A stretch of DNA of 64,000 nucleotides from positions 1-64,000 of the forward strand of contig VDFB02018455.1 in assembly GCA_007258455.2 (NCBI GenBank), read 5' to 3'. This document shows positions 1-11,254 of this stretch, piece after piece. Source of the stretch: Sequoia sempervirens. Taxonomy: Eukaryota > Streptophyta > Pinopsida > Cupressales > Cupressaceae. A model generated the notes under the pieces. It made no database searches. It was not told the origin of the DNA and saw only the letters and a program-made list of their open reading frames with translations. How positions within the stretch are numbered: the stretch's first letter is position 1; every line of letters begins with the position of its first letter. Made by a program: the position numbers and the translations under genes.

Positions 1-30
1 GAAACCCAAATTAGTTCCCCCCCAACAAGT

Positions 31-1380
31 TTGATCAACAAGGACCCATCTAACAATTGCATTGACTTGACCCCTCCCCAAAACTTCCCTCATAAGATCT
101 TCAGAGAGCTTAGTGACAACTATATGCTTGAGGTCATCCCTGCCTATAAGCACTCCTCTGATTTTGTTAATCTCAACCCAAAGCAATCCATGGATGTGGA
201 TATCCTATCCCATGCTATTTTAGATAATTATGATGAATTCAAGGGAGATTTCCCCACATCTAAATGATGGGAGAGAAATTTGGGCTCCAAAAATAAGAAC
301 TCCTCTAGTAAAAAGCATGGGGATATCCCTTCTGTAGCTACGGCCCCAATTGTGTTGACCACAAACCATTGTTCCCCCCCCACATGTTTCCTCATGAATT
401 GCATCTCATGGAACATAAGGGGGCTTGAATCCCTTGACAGGAAGTTTGTTATTAAGCATTGTTTAGATACCTATAATTCCATGGACTTCTTGATGTTGCA
501 AGAGATTAAAGCTATTGGATTTGTACTTGAATCCAATATTAACTTCCTTTGGAAAGATGCTATCAAATATTGTACTAACCACCCTAGGGGCAAAGGTGGA
601 TTTGTGCTTCTAGTTAACTCGAGATGGGAAAATTATATCACTAGCAATGGGCTCTCCCCTTGTAACAGAGCAGTGTGGATTACTATTAATTACAATAACA
701 ATGTCTTTGGCATATTCTCTATTTATACCTCGAATGATTTTAGGGAGAGAGCGAGTCTCTGGGATTGGTTGGCTGCTCTCCCTAATATCCCGTGGCTTGT
801 GGGAGGGGATTTCAATATGGTTGAATCCCAGGAGGACAAAGTTTATGGTCTTTCATTTGCTTGGAAAGACCTAGAAAAAACTCACTGGAATAGAATGAAA
901 AATGCTAAACATTTCTTTGACCCCTTGGCTAGAAATAAAGACACGAATCTAGGCTTATGGCATACTTGGTGTAATTTCCAACAAGGTCCCTCTAGAATAT
1001 ATTCTAGACTTGACCGTTTCTATGCTAATAAAAATTTCTTCTCTATTTTGTTTGATAACTTGGGAAACTTTGTCCTCGTCACCTCCACTTCCCTCTCTGA
1101 TCACCATCCTATCTCCACTTGTATTAGAATTAATAATTCCCCTATGTGCAGCAAAGGCAAGAATCCCAAGTTTATCCTGAATACTAGTCTTCTTAAAGAT
1201 GAGGACGCTCTTGTTGCCATTCATATCATTAGACTCATTAACAAGAATAACTTTCCCACTAGCTCTGACACATATAGATGGAACATGAACATTCTTGCTT
1301 GGCAGAATCTGTTAAAGACCATTGGCCAAAAAAGGGCCAAAGACTATAGGTTTACTAAAAAAATTTATCCTGAATACTAG
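31..1380 (+). pseudogene. LINE endonuclease (exonuclease-endonuclease-phosphatase fold) with upstream in-frame leader
   Basis: The AP-like endonuclease nicks target DNA for target-primed reverse transcription. Motifs seen in order are CISWNIRGL (about 400-425), LQEIK (about 500), GGDFNM (about 805-820), SRLDRFY (about 1000-1020) and LSDHHPI (about 1098-1116). The last one carries the Asp-His pair expected at the active site, so the domain itself looks well kept. The stretch 31-264 is in the same frame, separated by one TGA at 265-267, and I do not recognise it; it is probably the linker before the endonuclease. There is no convincing ATG start at the left edge. The frame ends at 1380 only because the tandem duplication shifts it. 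Confidence 0.88.
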
Positions 1381-1556
1381 TCTTCTTAAAGATGAGGACG
1401 CTCTTGTTGCCATTCATATCATTAGACTCATTAACAAGAATAACTTTCCCACTAGCTCTGACACATATAGATGGAACATGAACATTCTTGCTTGGCAGAA
1501 TCTGTTAAAGACCATTGGCCAAAAAAGGGCCAAAGACTATAGGTTTACTAAAAAAA
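1171..1556 (+). repeat. Perfect 193-bp tandem duplication inside LINE I
   Basis: Positions 1171-1363 and 1364-1556 are two head-to-tail copies that I read as identical base for base. The unit length, 193, is not a multiple of three, so the duplication alone breaks the frame. Without one copy the endonuclease frame continues into the second. Identity within an otherwise heavily mutated element means that the duplication is much younger than the insertion, or is an assembly artefact. Confidence 0.97.
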
Positions 1557-2880
1557 TCTCTCCTCTGACCTTCAAAAAGCTAAAACTAACATCCAATCCA
1601 ATCCCTCAGACTATGATCTCATCTCTCATGTGATTAATGCTAAGGAAGCCCTTAGATAGCACCAGTAGGTTAAAACTAGAGGTGCCAAAATTAGATCCTG
1701 TGCTCATTGGCTACAGTTTGGTGATCGTGGCTCTAAATTTTTCCTTAACCTCATCAAGCATAAATAGTCCAATGAAACTATAGAGAGAATTATAGTTGAT
1801 AATCAAGAAATAACTGACCTTAACAACATCAAAGAGGCCTTTGCTGAATTTTACCAAAATCTTTTTGCCTTTGAGGATTCAGAGGAGGCTACTTCCCTTA
1901 GAAATTGGTGCAGATCTCTTATCCCTAATAGGATCTCCACTATAGATGTTGACCTACTGTCTAGAGATATCTCCTTGGAGGAAATTGAAAAATCCATTAA
2001 CTCCCTTAATAATGATAAGGCCCTTGGGCCCAATGGCCTCCCTATGGAGTTTTACAAGGCTAATATTAGTTGGATATGCAAAGATCTTCAAGATATCTAC
2101 TTGGAAGCCCTAGCTAGGGGTTCCCCAGGTAGTTCCATCAACAGGGGTATTATTAAGTTGATTCCTAAGGATGGGGACAAATCTCTCATTAAAAATAAGA
2201 GACCTATCACTTTCCTTAATGTTTCCTATAATTTTTTTGCTAAGATCCTGGCTCTAAGACTTGAGAATATCCTACCCAAATTTTGTTTTTTCTACCCAAA
2301 CTAGTTTCATTAAAGTAAGGTTTATTCTTGAGAATCTGATCACTAGCTGGGAAGCCATGAATTGGGATAATTACTCTCAGCAAAATTCTTCCATTTTTCT
2401 TCTAGATTTCGAAAAGGCCTATGATAGGGTGGAATGGAGCTTTATCTCCATGATGCTTGAGGCTTTTGGATTTCCTAGTGTTTTCTGCAATTCTATTAAT
2501 ATGTTGCTCAATGATACTTTTTCCCAGGTTGATGTTAATGGCTCCCTTTCAGACTCCTTCCCCCTTGGTAGATCCATCAGGCAAGGTTTCCCCTTGGCCC
2601 CTTCCCTCTTTGTTATTGCCTCTAATGCCATGTATTACATTCTTAGAGATAACTCAATCTCCCCTACTGTCAGGGGCATATCTCTCCCTAATAATGAGGA
2701 GCTTATAAACTTCTAATTTGCAAATGATACTGCTATTTTCTTTGAAGCCATTGCTAACAACTTTGAAGCTCTGAAAAACCAACTCAATTTTTTTTGCACT
2801 ATTTATGGTGCTCGTTTATCCCACTCCAAATCTATATGTCTTGGATGGGATGAGTAGTCCCCTGATTGGTTTAAAAACTA
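1557..2880 (+). pseudogene. LINE reverse transcriptase domain
   Basis: This region copies LINE RNA into DNA in intact elements. Visible parts are the pre-RT segment with the LQFGDRGSKFF-type motif (about 1711-1743), the KALGPNGLPMEFYK block (about 2016-2058, normally KAPGPDG) and motif A LLDFEKAYDRVEW (about 2400-2438) with the first catalytic Asp. Motif B reads RSIRQGFPLAPSLF (about 2571-2612). Motif C reads FANDT after a stop (TAA at 2714-2716), where FADD is expected, so the second catalytic centre is lost. Stops near 1658-1672 and at about 1768 are TAG at positions where the family has Gln. A frameshift sits in the T-run near 2284-2290. The domain is certainly inactive. Confidence 0.9.
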
Positions 2881-2889
2881 TTATTTTCA

Positions 2890-3366
2890 ATGGGGGGTCC
2901 TCATAAAATTGTGAGATATCTAGGCTTACCTTTTTCTATTGAACCCTCCTTTAAGGATATGTGGTCTTGGGTTAAAGTTAAAATCACTAAGAAGTTGGAT
3001 AAGTGGCACAACAGATATTTATCCTTGGTTGGTAGAGCTCAAGTCTACCAAAAAATTCTTTCTTCCTACAATATCTACTATTCTTCAACTTGGATGTTCA
3101 GTAATTACCAAATATTGGAAATACAAAAGGCCATCAGAAACTTTCTCTGGTCTGATGGTAAAGGAAATAGAAATATTCATGTTGTTAAATGGGATTGGTG
3201 CCATACTGATAAGCTCCTTGGGGGTTTGGGCCTGAATGATCTTAAACTCCAAGGGATTGCCCTTGTCGCCAAGTGGATTTTTCACTCTATGGATGGTAAT
3301 GATCCATGGAAGATCCTTTTTAGGAACAATATGGAAAGGGGATTCCCCAAAAATGCAAAATCTTGA
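2890..3366 (+). pseudogene. LINE region downstream of the RT (thumb/connection)
   Basis: An open stretch of about 158 codons follows the RT palm. It contains the typical plant LINE blocks VRYLGLPF (about 2912-2935), a KLDKWHNRYLSLVGRAQ-like block (about 2992-3042), IRNFLWSD (about 3133-3156) and GGLGLNDL (about 3220-3243). It belongs to the same polyprotein as the RT but in a shifted frame; a TAG at about 2855-2857 and other changes separate the two. It ends at a TGA at 3364-3366. It has no catalytic residues of its own. It is assigned by its position and by the YLG.P and FLWSG-type blocks known in plant LINE ORF2. Confidence 0.85.
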
Positions 3367-4476
3367 AATAATTTTCCTTTAAATGATCTGATTATTGGAA
3401 ACTTTCCTATTGTTGTACAAGGATCTATTCTCTTTAGATCCATATGGAAAGCTTGGAATCATGTCAGGAAATATATTACTAACAAGGCCTTCCATGATAA
3501 TAATCAACTATATGGTGAAAGGTCCATCTGGTGGAACTTGCACTCATCTAGAAAACCCCTCACCCTCTCCCAAGGCTGCTCTGCTAGATACTGGTCTAAT
3601 ATGGGCATTTCTCAATTAGATGACCTCTTGGAGCATGACAGGATAATCAATTGGGATGATCTTAGAAGTAAATTTGATATCCCGGCCTCCCAGAAGAAAA
3701 CTTATAATATGATTCTTAAAGCTACCAAGGACTTACCTACTACTTTTCATATGGACTCTCATAGATATTTAAACTATAAATGGCCATATGGGACCATTAT
3801 ATCTAAAATCAAAGCTAAAAACATCTACAATGTGATTGGATATAATGATGCCATCATTGACCATGTCAATTTTGTTTGGTACTCCACCCTTGACATCTTC
3901 TCTTGGAAGAAATATTTTGATATATTGTGGAAAGGCCCTATTGAGCCTAAGATAAAATGTTTTAAATGGTTGTTGGTTCTTGACAGACTCCTAATTAGAA
4001 AAGATAACTCTGTTGTTGATTATTGTAACTTGTACAGACTACCTGAGTCTGGTAGACACATTCTCTTTGATTATATCTTTGCTAAGGAAATTTGGCATAT
4101 GTTTGGTATCACTTATCCTATGAATATTAATATTCTGGAAATTATTATTGGGCATATTGATGGGATAAAAAAAGATACTAATCTATTTTGGAACATTCTC
4201 TCTTCTCATATTTTATGGCAGATTTGGAAATGTAGAAATGAGGAAAGGTATCAAAACAACCCCAGAGTTCTTACTGAGTCTTTTAAACAACTCACATATT
4301 TTAAAATCTTCTTGCAGGTTCATACTACTATGCTGATTGATAAGGAAAAGCTCAAAAGGTTCCTGAAGATGGGATATGCCAATTTCTTCATCTTTGAGAT
4401 GAAGGATGGATATGATTGGAGGGAGAATATGGATAACCTACAGATGTTTGATATGACTTGCAAGAAGCTTAACTAG
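3367..4476 (+). pseudogene. LINE ORF2 C-terminal part with zinc-binding (zf-RVT-like) region
   Basis: The longest open part is 3538-4476 (312 codons). Around 3910-4110 it carries the pattern of the plant LINE zinc-binding reverse-transcriptase tail: W..PIEPKIKCFKWLL, then D.LL, a Cys (CNLYRLPESGRHIL) and an FA..IW block. The full C-x2-C ... H-x3-H set is not present (the second Cys of CNLY is gone), so the finger is damaged. The end reads into a TAG at 4474-4476. No RNase H follows. Amino-acid text continues recognisably from 3395 in another frame, so a frameshift lies near 3370-3540. Confidence 0.8.
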
Positions 4477-4770
4477 GAGGTTAAGAAAAACAAAAACTCC
4501 CAAAAGGAGAAAATCCTTATGCTTGCACATATCCAGGAGAAGAAAAACATTGTGTGGATGGAGGGATCTATGGGGTGGACTACCTGGGTAGACACCCATG
4601 ATGATATCTTACACTAGTCTTTTGGTTTCCTTCTTGTATCTATGTATAGGACTATCTAATATGTAGATATCATGATACTCCTGATGTGAGGCTTGGCCTC
4701 TTATTTTTGTGCATTTCAATGTAACTAGTTATGTTTTTGTGACCCCCTTATATATAATACAAAAAAAATA
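4477..4770 (+). other. LINE I 3' untranslated tail
   Basis: This is non-coding sequence after the ORF2 stop. It carries GGATGGAGGGATCTATGGGG and similar G-rich text and closes with a short A-rich stretch (about 4760-4770). The position fits a LINE 3' UTR with a degraded poly(A) tail. The exact end is uncertain because the following sequence is also AT-rich. Confidence 0.6.
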
Positions 4771-4857
4771 TAATATATATTTTATATTATAAAAAAGACC
4801 ATATTAAAAGTCAAATCGTACTACGCATGAAACTAGTGCAAGAGATAGTATAGTGTA

Positions 4858-4960
4858 TGGGGTTTCCTTGGCAGCCGCACCCCCATATGTGGGGGTCGTT
4901 GCTATGGGAGCAGTGCCTCCCTATGTGGGATAGCTGTGGGGGTAGCTCCCCCTACCCTCC
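4858..4960. other. GC-rich island in AT-rich sequence
   Basis: About 100 bp of G/C-rich, partly self-complementary text (CCCCCATATGTGGGGG at about 4880-4895) sits abruptly in AT-rich surroundings. It contains the word GGCAGCC. A comparable island occurs at 57684-57828, also in AT-rich flanks. It may be a conserved piece of an LTR or leader; I cannot assign it. Confidence 0.5.
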
Positions 4961-4961
4961 A

Positions 4962-4983
4962 TAATATATATATATATATATTT
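4962..4983. repeat. (TA)n microsatellite
   Basis: A run of alternating T and A of about 20 bp directly follows the GC-rich island. Confidence 0.9.
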
Positions 4984-7900
4984 TCTTTATTAATTTTGTT
5001 GTAAGGATTTATTCCATCTGGCTATTTAAATTAATAATTTATTTTTTTAAATACCTGTGTTAAATAAAAATGCATATGGACCTTCATAGTCAAAAAAAAT
5101 TCACCAAAAGTTCCAAATAATGTATTTATATTTATATAAATAAATAAATATATTTATCAAACAATTGTTCGAAATGACAACTAATTTTTCATAAAATAAA
5201 AGTTTTCTACATAAAGAAATTTATAAATTTATCAGAGGATTTTCAATTTCATAGATTTTGACAGAGGATTACAATTCAATCTTACAAAGATTTCTAAATA
5301 TTGCTATTGTTTTCTTTTGAAATTTTCAATTGTTTAACAATAATTTTTTATGAGGCTATGTGATTTTACTGTAAATTTTTCTATAGAAATATAAAAATCA
5401 CATAGAGGTAACAAGTTTTCTACAGAAATATTTTCAACAAAAGAGTAACAAGTTTTCTACAGAAATGTTTTCAACAAATTTTTTTTTACCGAGAAGAATT
5501 GAAGATATATATATTTTCTAGAAAATATTCAATCAAATTTTCTTCTTCAGGAAATCTTTCTATTTAGAAAATCTAACAAAACTTCTACTAAATAGAATCT
5601 TTGTACAATCTTTTCAAATCAACAAAATAAATAAATAAATAACAAGGAACCTGCTTTTTCTTAAGCTTGAAGAATTGAAAGTTGGAGCAAAGCTTCACCT
5701 TCTGAGTACAATTTCCCAAGCCCTTTCCAAAATATCCACTTCCAAAAAGAGGCTAAATACTGAACCAGAAAAATTCCTGAGAACCTTTTTTAATTTTCAA
5801 CCAAAACCCCCCAAAAACAATTTCCCATCCATTTCCTATTTTCTTCTTCTGTGAAGTGACTTCTTGCCTTTCACAGTTATTGCAATATTCTCTCCTAGAA
5901 TAATCTTTCAACAAGAGTTTTGCATTTAATTTTACTCACACACATGACTAATCTAAAATATCTTCTAACAAACTCAGATATTTTCTTTTGATAATTTTAA
6001 AGAATTTATACTATTTTATTAAATTAAAATTCTACAATTTAATATTATCTTCTATATGTAATTTAAAATTCAATTTCCCATAATAATATCTAAAATGAAT
6101 TTAATCTAATAAATCTAATTACCTTATAAAAATAAATTTAATTATAAGAATTGAATTACTTTGCAAAATAATTAGATTTAATTAATTAAATTAAATACAA
6201 GGCTTCAAACAATACTATTTAAAATTAATTAAATAACACTAAGATCATTAAGAACATTAATCTAACATTAATTTCACAAAATAAACCTTGCATAAATAAA
6301 TAACAATTAACAAGGAAAACGTAGACATGACAACCAAACATACCAGACATAAACTGATGACACACTGTGACTAGGTTTGTGGCTAGACTAGGAAAAACCT
6401 CGTTACTATCTCCCAATCAACAATACCGTTGAGCCTGGACACGCTTAGACCTATGAAACTAGGTGGAGTCGATGTCATGTACCTAGAATCCTACATTCAA
6501 ACAAACACCGTACATGTATTTACATAAATCATGATTCAAACACACCGTGAAGAGAAAATTGTGGAATCACAGGGCTCACAAGCGAGTGATGTAATCCTGT
6601 CCTCTTCACCAATATAGTCACATCAAGACTAAAAAAATAAATATCAATTAAACTACCATGAGCATATATAGCAATATCATCTCAATAAACATCCATGCTA
6701 ACATAAAGCATATCATAAATAATCACCATCCAAATAGTGTATCATCACATCATAAAATAAATCCACCATCACTTCATTGTCAACGATCATAAAACAATAA
6801 CACGGTATCAAGGTCTATCAAAGTAAAAACATGTTAGGAAACATAATCAAAACAAAGGGGTACTACATATTCCTAGACCATTTTTAGACTGAAGGATGAA
6901 GTTTTGTTGATATACTCTACATTTAAGATTAATATAAAATTGTACTATCTTTGCTAGTGAAGTATTTTTTTTAATGTGTCTCCCACATATATTAATGTTT
7001 TTGTAGTATTAATATTTATTTCTTAAATATTTTTCTATTTCCTTAAATTATTTATCATTGTTAAATGAGTTTGTGAGCACTAAGGAACAATTGATTTTAT
7101 TGTATTTTTATCCAAATTACTAGCATATAGTAGTTATATTCCACTTCTCCCTCATCAAGATGAGTTTATTGATACCATTTCTCTTACATGTTGAGTCAAC
7201 CCTCTAGTTCATTGATCCTTTGAAACACTTGTTATCTAACTTTTAGAGTCTCAAAGTCTATGTATTGTATGCCATTTCCTTTGTTTTTACACACTATGAA
7301 TACAATATTAGAATACTTTTTTTGTCTTTTTTTTCTTTTAAATTAGAGTGATTTAATTATTACAAATTATTTATTAAATCTAATGAGAGACATCTACTAT
7401 ACTCATCAATTCTCTAATAGTTCACTTCCACATGTTCAAGTTCAACTTCACATACCAAATCAGTTTCACATACATGAAGATTAATTATGCAAGCACAAAT
7501 CTAAATTAAAATGAGACATAATTAAGATGTAAATTATAAAACATACATATAAACAAAACTCTATTTTTAACACATTAATAAATCAATTTCTAACAATTTC
7601 AACAATATATTCTTCTGTTCAAAATTTAACTAAATATCACATTTAATTTATTTAAATTTTATAAATTTAATTTCACATAAATTATTCTAAACCAAACACA
7701 TAATCTCACATAATCTTTAGACTTATCATTTCTCTATTATTATGTTAATATGTAAGGATACTTTACTTTCCCTTACAAGAAAGTCTTAATTAATTAAGTA
7801 TTAATTAATTGCATTTACAAGATGGGAAACAACCAAAATAATCATTTGTTTATGAATATCACCTTCTTTGCCAATAATCAATTTTATAGTTTGGTTTCAG

Positions 7901-9360
7901 GCCTTCTAGAGTGTGTACTTTGATGTTGTTTTCATATATGTAGGTTACTACATTTGAAATGAGCAGAAAGAGGCCTAAACATGTACTGAATCCACAATCG
8001 ATCTCATTCAATTAATTTGGGAAAATAGGGAAATAATCTTTAAAAGTAAGAAAAAAAAGGATATGTTAGACAAGGAAAACGAATCAAAATTTCCTCCCAA
8101 GGTAATGCCACCCTTAATTGTTTTATGTATTTTGATGTAGTTATCATGTCTAAAGAAAAAGTGACAAAACAATACTTTAATTATTGCAAAGTGATGGTGA
8201 TGATGATGTTAATGATCACTATCCTCCATGGATCATTAGTAGTTAGAGTATGGTGGGCTTAAACATCATACACTAAGCATTGATGTTTAGTGTGGGCCCC
8301 TCTTAATTCAAATTCCGTTCTCGTTAACTCTTTCTAATGTAATATTTTTTTAACTATTTTTGATGTAATCTTTTGTTTTCGTATGAATGTCTTCTCCAAG
8401 TTTGAAGCTTTAATTTATTATTAGTGTTGTTTTTTAAGCAATGCCTTCAACAAAAACAAAAAAAATTGACATGAATGTTTGGAATGACTCAACATTAATG
8501 ATGAGCTTCATTTGATATTTTTAATTTTTAATTTTTCTTGTTTTTGGTTTTTCTATTCTTCCTATTATAACCTTCATTTTATTTGATAAGTAAAGTGTGC
8601 CACATAGATCATATCATTTTATTTGATAAGTCTACATCTCACATATTGATCATGCCATTTTAATTTTAGCATTAAAGCTTAATATTTACTATTTGAAATG
8701 GAATTATCATAATATTTATAAATAATTAGAAAAAAATAGTATTGAAGACAATGTTTTATATAATAAATTAAGATAGTTTTAAATAGAATAAATAAAAAAT
8801 AAATTATATAGCAAATTTAAATAATTAAATTAAAATTAAAAAAATTATTAAAAATTATAACATAATTAGATGCAAAAATGTGAAGGTAACTTGACCTAGA
8901 ATAAAAAGAAATAATTTACTTCTGAATTACATAGCATTTTAAAATTCTGAGAGGCATAGATCTTATTTTCTTTATCAATTAACATATTATATTTTTTGTT
9001 TAATATAAATTAATTAATATTTAATTATTTATTTTAATTAAATAATTTAAATTATATTTCCTTTTAATACTATATTAAAAATAAAATATTATTAATAAAA
9101 ATATATATTTATAATATTAAAAATTATTAGTAATATTTTTTAAAATAAAATATATATATATTTAAATTTTAAAGTTATCCCTAAAAAAATATTTTAGAGA
9201 AGATTCAAATTCAATATATATGTTCACAACAAAACTTAAAATTTGTATTTATTTATTACATCAAGTAATTATTTAATAAGTTTACTTAGAATAAGGGTAT
9301 TATTTAAATATCTAGATAGCTAATAATGACATGTACATAATTTAAAATAAAGTAATACCT
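4984..9360. other. AT-rich non-coding sequence, no gene seen
   Basis: About 4.4 kb of AT-rich sequence with no credible coding region on either strand. There are weak A- and T-runs, TTAATTAA-type words and (AAAT)n traces near 5140 and 5620-5640. The part at 6420-6870 is less AT-rich and ends in GGGGTACTACA, which resembles a TACA LTR terminus, but no matching start or target duplication was found. It is probably the remains of very old LTR elements. Confidence 0.6.
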
Positions 9361-9886
9361 TGGTTTTGGAAAACACAGATTCATTTTAAGTCAACATTGG
9401 GTCAAACACTTCATCCACCCCTTCATCAAATTTCATCCTTCACTTCACCAAACTTTGCAAAATTTTTGAATACACCAACTCTTTTTGACTTAAGCGTTAA
9501 TCAAACACAAACTCTAACCTAGCTACTTTGTATGTGAAATGTATCATTTTCCATGCATTTAGCTAAGTTAGTTATCATGTTTGGACTAGTTTATCTTGAA
9601 GGTGACGAGTCTATCCTAAATATTTCCAAGTTCATAAACATCCTTTGTCCTAACATCAAAATATCAAACTCAAGTCAAAAGTGTTGTCCCAAAACATTGC
9701 AAAGACCACTCTCCACATCACCCACCTTTTCATCCCCCATTATCATCATTGTTCCAAAAAGACTTAGAGTGTCTCTTTTACCTAGATTTGAGTCAACTAG
9801 AGAGTTCAAACATTACAAATCTCAACACAACTCTCCCAAAGGTGAAACAAAATTTATGGTAAAGATAAGATCACAACACGAGAATC
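9361..9886 (+). other. Probable 5' leader of gypsy-type element F
   Basis: This sequence lies directly upstream of the gag fragment that starts at 9887. It has stop codons throughout and no domain. Its place suggests the untranslated leader or LTR/leader remnant of element F. No LTR boundary or primer site could be recognised. Confidence 0.4.
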
Positions 9887-9998
9887 ATGGAGAAAACCAA
9901 AGTCACATTTACCTCAAATGATCCAAATCCTCTAGAATTTGATCCAAGAACTAAATTTATCTCATCACAACAACCATGATATTTGTCAGGATTATATG
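9887..9998 (+). pseudogene. Element F gag, N-terminal fragment (continues at 21733)
   Basis: A frame opening with ATG at 9887 (MEKTKVTFTSNDPNPLEFDP) runs to the insertion point of element R at 9998. One stop (TGA at about 9977) lies within it. Joining 9998 to 21733 gives a continuous host sequence, as the shared 5-bp ATATG shows. The remaining gag text then appears on the right side. It is called gag because of the retrotransposon gag domain at about 23420-23900. Confidence 0.6.
9994..9998. repeat. Target-site duplication of element R, left copy (ATATG)
   Basis: ATATG directly precedes the TGTGATAGG terminus of R and recurs at 21728-21732 right after the TCTACA terminus. A 5-bp direct repeat is what LTR-retrotransposon integrases make. 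Confidence 0.9.
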
Positions 9999-11240
9999 TG
10001 TGATAGGTCAAATCTATGTGCAGGAATATGAGTAGCAAACAAGAAGTTACAAAATAACACTAAGAACAACCTACACCTCAAGATTAGCCTAAGTTGGATT
10101 CAATACAAAATAAAATCAACAAATGGAACTTTTTACCTTGTGTCAAATCGATCCTTTGGTTGGCCCTTTGATCTTTGATGTGTATGATCCTTAGATGGCA
10201 AGAGATGCAAGCTAAATGATGATATGAAGATGGGTGTAAGTGGGTGCAAGCATGAAAATGGCTAAGTATGGATTCTAGGAAAATTTTGCAAGAGTTTGGC
10301 TACAATGCATGATCTCCCCCCAAATGAGAGAAAAGAGGGGGTATTTATAGAGAATTTTGAATTCTCTAGAGAAATGGATGGTCAAGATTGAGCCACCAAG
10401 ATCAAGATGTAGGGCTAAGGTGAGTTGAGAATTGACAACCCCTCACATCTTGACATGTGGCATGTAATATGGCCTAAAAGGGATGAGGTGTACATGAGGT
10501 GAAAGGATAGTACATAGTACCTTGGGATTCCTCCTTATACCCATGTGGGTGAGAGGACATGTGGGGAATTAAAAATTCTTCAAATATTCTCATAGAGATG
10601 AAAGAAGGAATTTTAAATTCCAAGGGGTGCATTGGGGGATTAAATGTGAATTAAAGATTCACATGGGGAATGAAGTGCTTTATGGGGTCCTTATCCCCAT
10701 GTGGGTGGGGAATTAAAAATTCCTTAAATATTCTCATAGCCTAGATGAGAGAAGGAATTTAAAATTCCTTTAAATGCATTGGGGGATTAAATGTGAATTA
10801 AAGATTCACATGGGGAAGAGAAAAATGAATTCAAAATTCCTTGAGAGGTTGATTAGGCTAGTTAATGAAGGATTAAAGGAGGGTTAGGTGGCTAAGAGAG
10901 ATTAGAGGCCAACTTGCAAAAGTTGGAGATGTGACACCTCATAATCAAGGATTAAGCATGTGCACACCCCTAATGATGAGATTAGGAGAATAATTAGGAT
11001 TAGATAAAGATGATGGAGGATGTGACATATGAGGAATTAAATAAATGTGATATTTATTTATTTCATTTGATGAAAGGGGGAAAGGTATTTAATTATTTAA
11101 CTAGATACCTTAGGGGTTTGGCATAATTAAGGATATTAATTAAATAATAGCAATATTACTTAATTAATGCAAATAAAGGGATGCTTAGATGAAAGGGGAT
11201 AAATTTGGATAAATTAAGTGTCCAAATTTAGGTGTCTACA
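9999..11240 (-). repeat. 3' LTR of element R
   Basis: On minus it starts TGTAGACACC and ends CTATCACA, so TG...CA. It aligns along its whole length with 20491-21727 and with 19831-20465. In the part with 'AATTAAAAATTC' blocks the copies differ at only a few positions. The polypurine tract lies directly outside its minus-strand start. Confidence 0.93.
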
Positions 11241-11254
11241 TTTTTCCCCTCTTT
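11241..11254 (-). other. Polypurine tract of element R
   Basis: On minus the 14 bases before the 3' LTR read AAAGAGGGGAAAAA, all purines. This is the primer for plus-strand DNA synthesis and fixes the element's orientation. Confidence 0.85.

Larger units (their letters stand above)
1..4770 (+). mobile_element. L1-type LINE retrotransposon 'I', decayed, 5' end outside window
   Basis: A non-LTR retrotransposon of the plant L1 type, read left to right. Seen in order are an AP-type endonuclease (about 390-1130), a reverse transcriptase (about 1975-2880), the region after the RT (2890-3366) and a C-terminal zinc-knuckle part (3538-4476), then a short 3' tail ending in an A-rich tract near 4760. 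No RNase H domain is visible, unlike the LINE at 59967. The frame is broken by several stops, at least three frameshifts and a 193-bp duplication, so the copy cannot be active. ORF1 and the 5' end lie beyond the window edge. The target-site duplication could not be found because the left end is missing. Confidence 0.93.
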
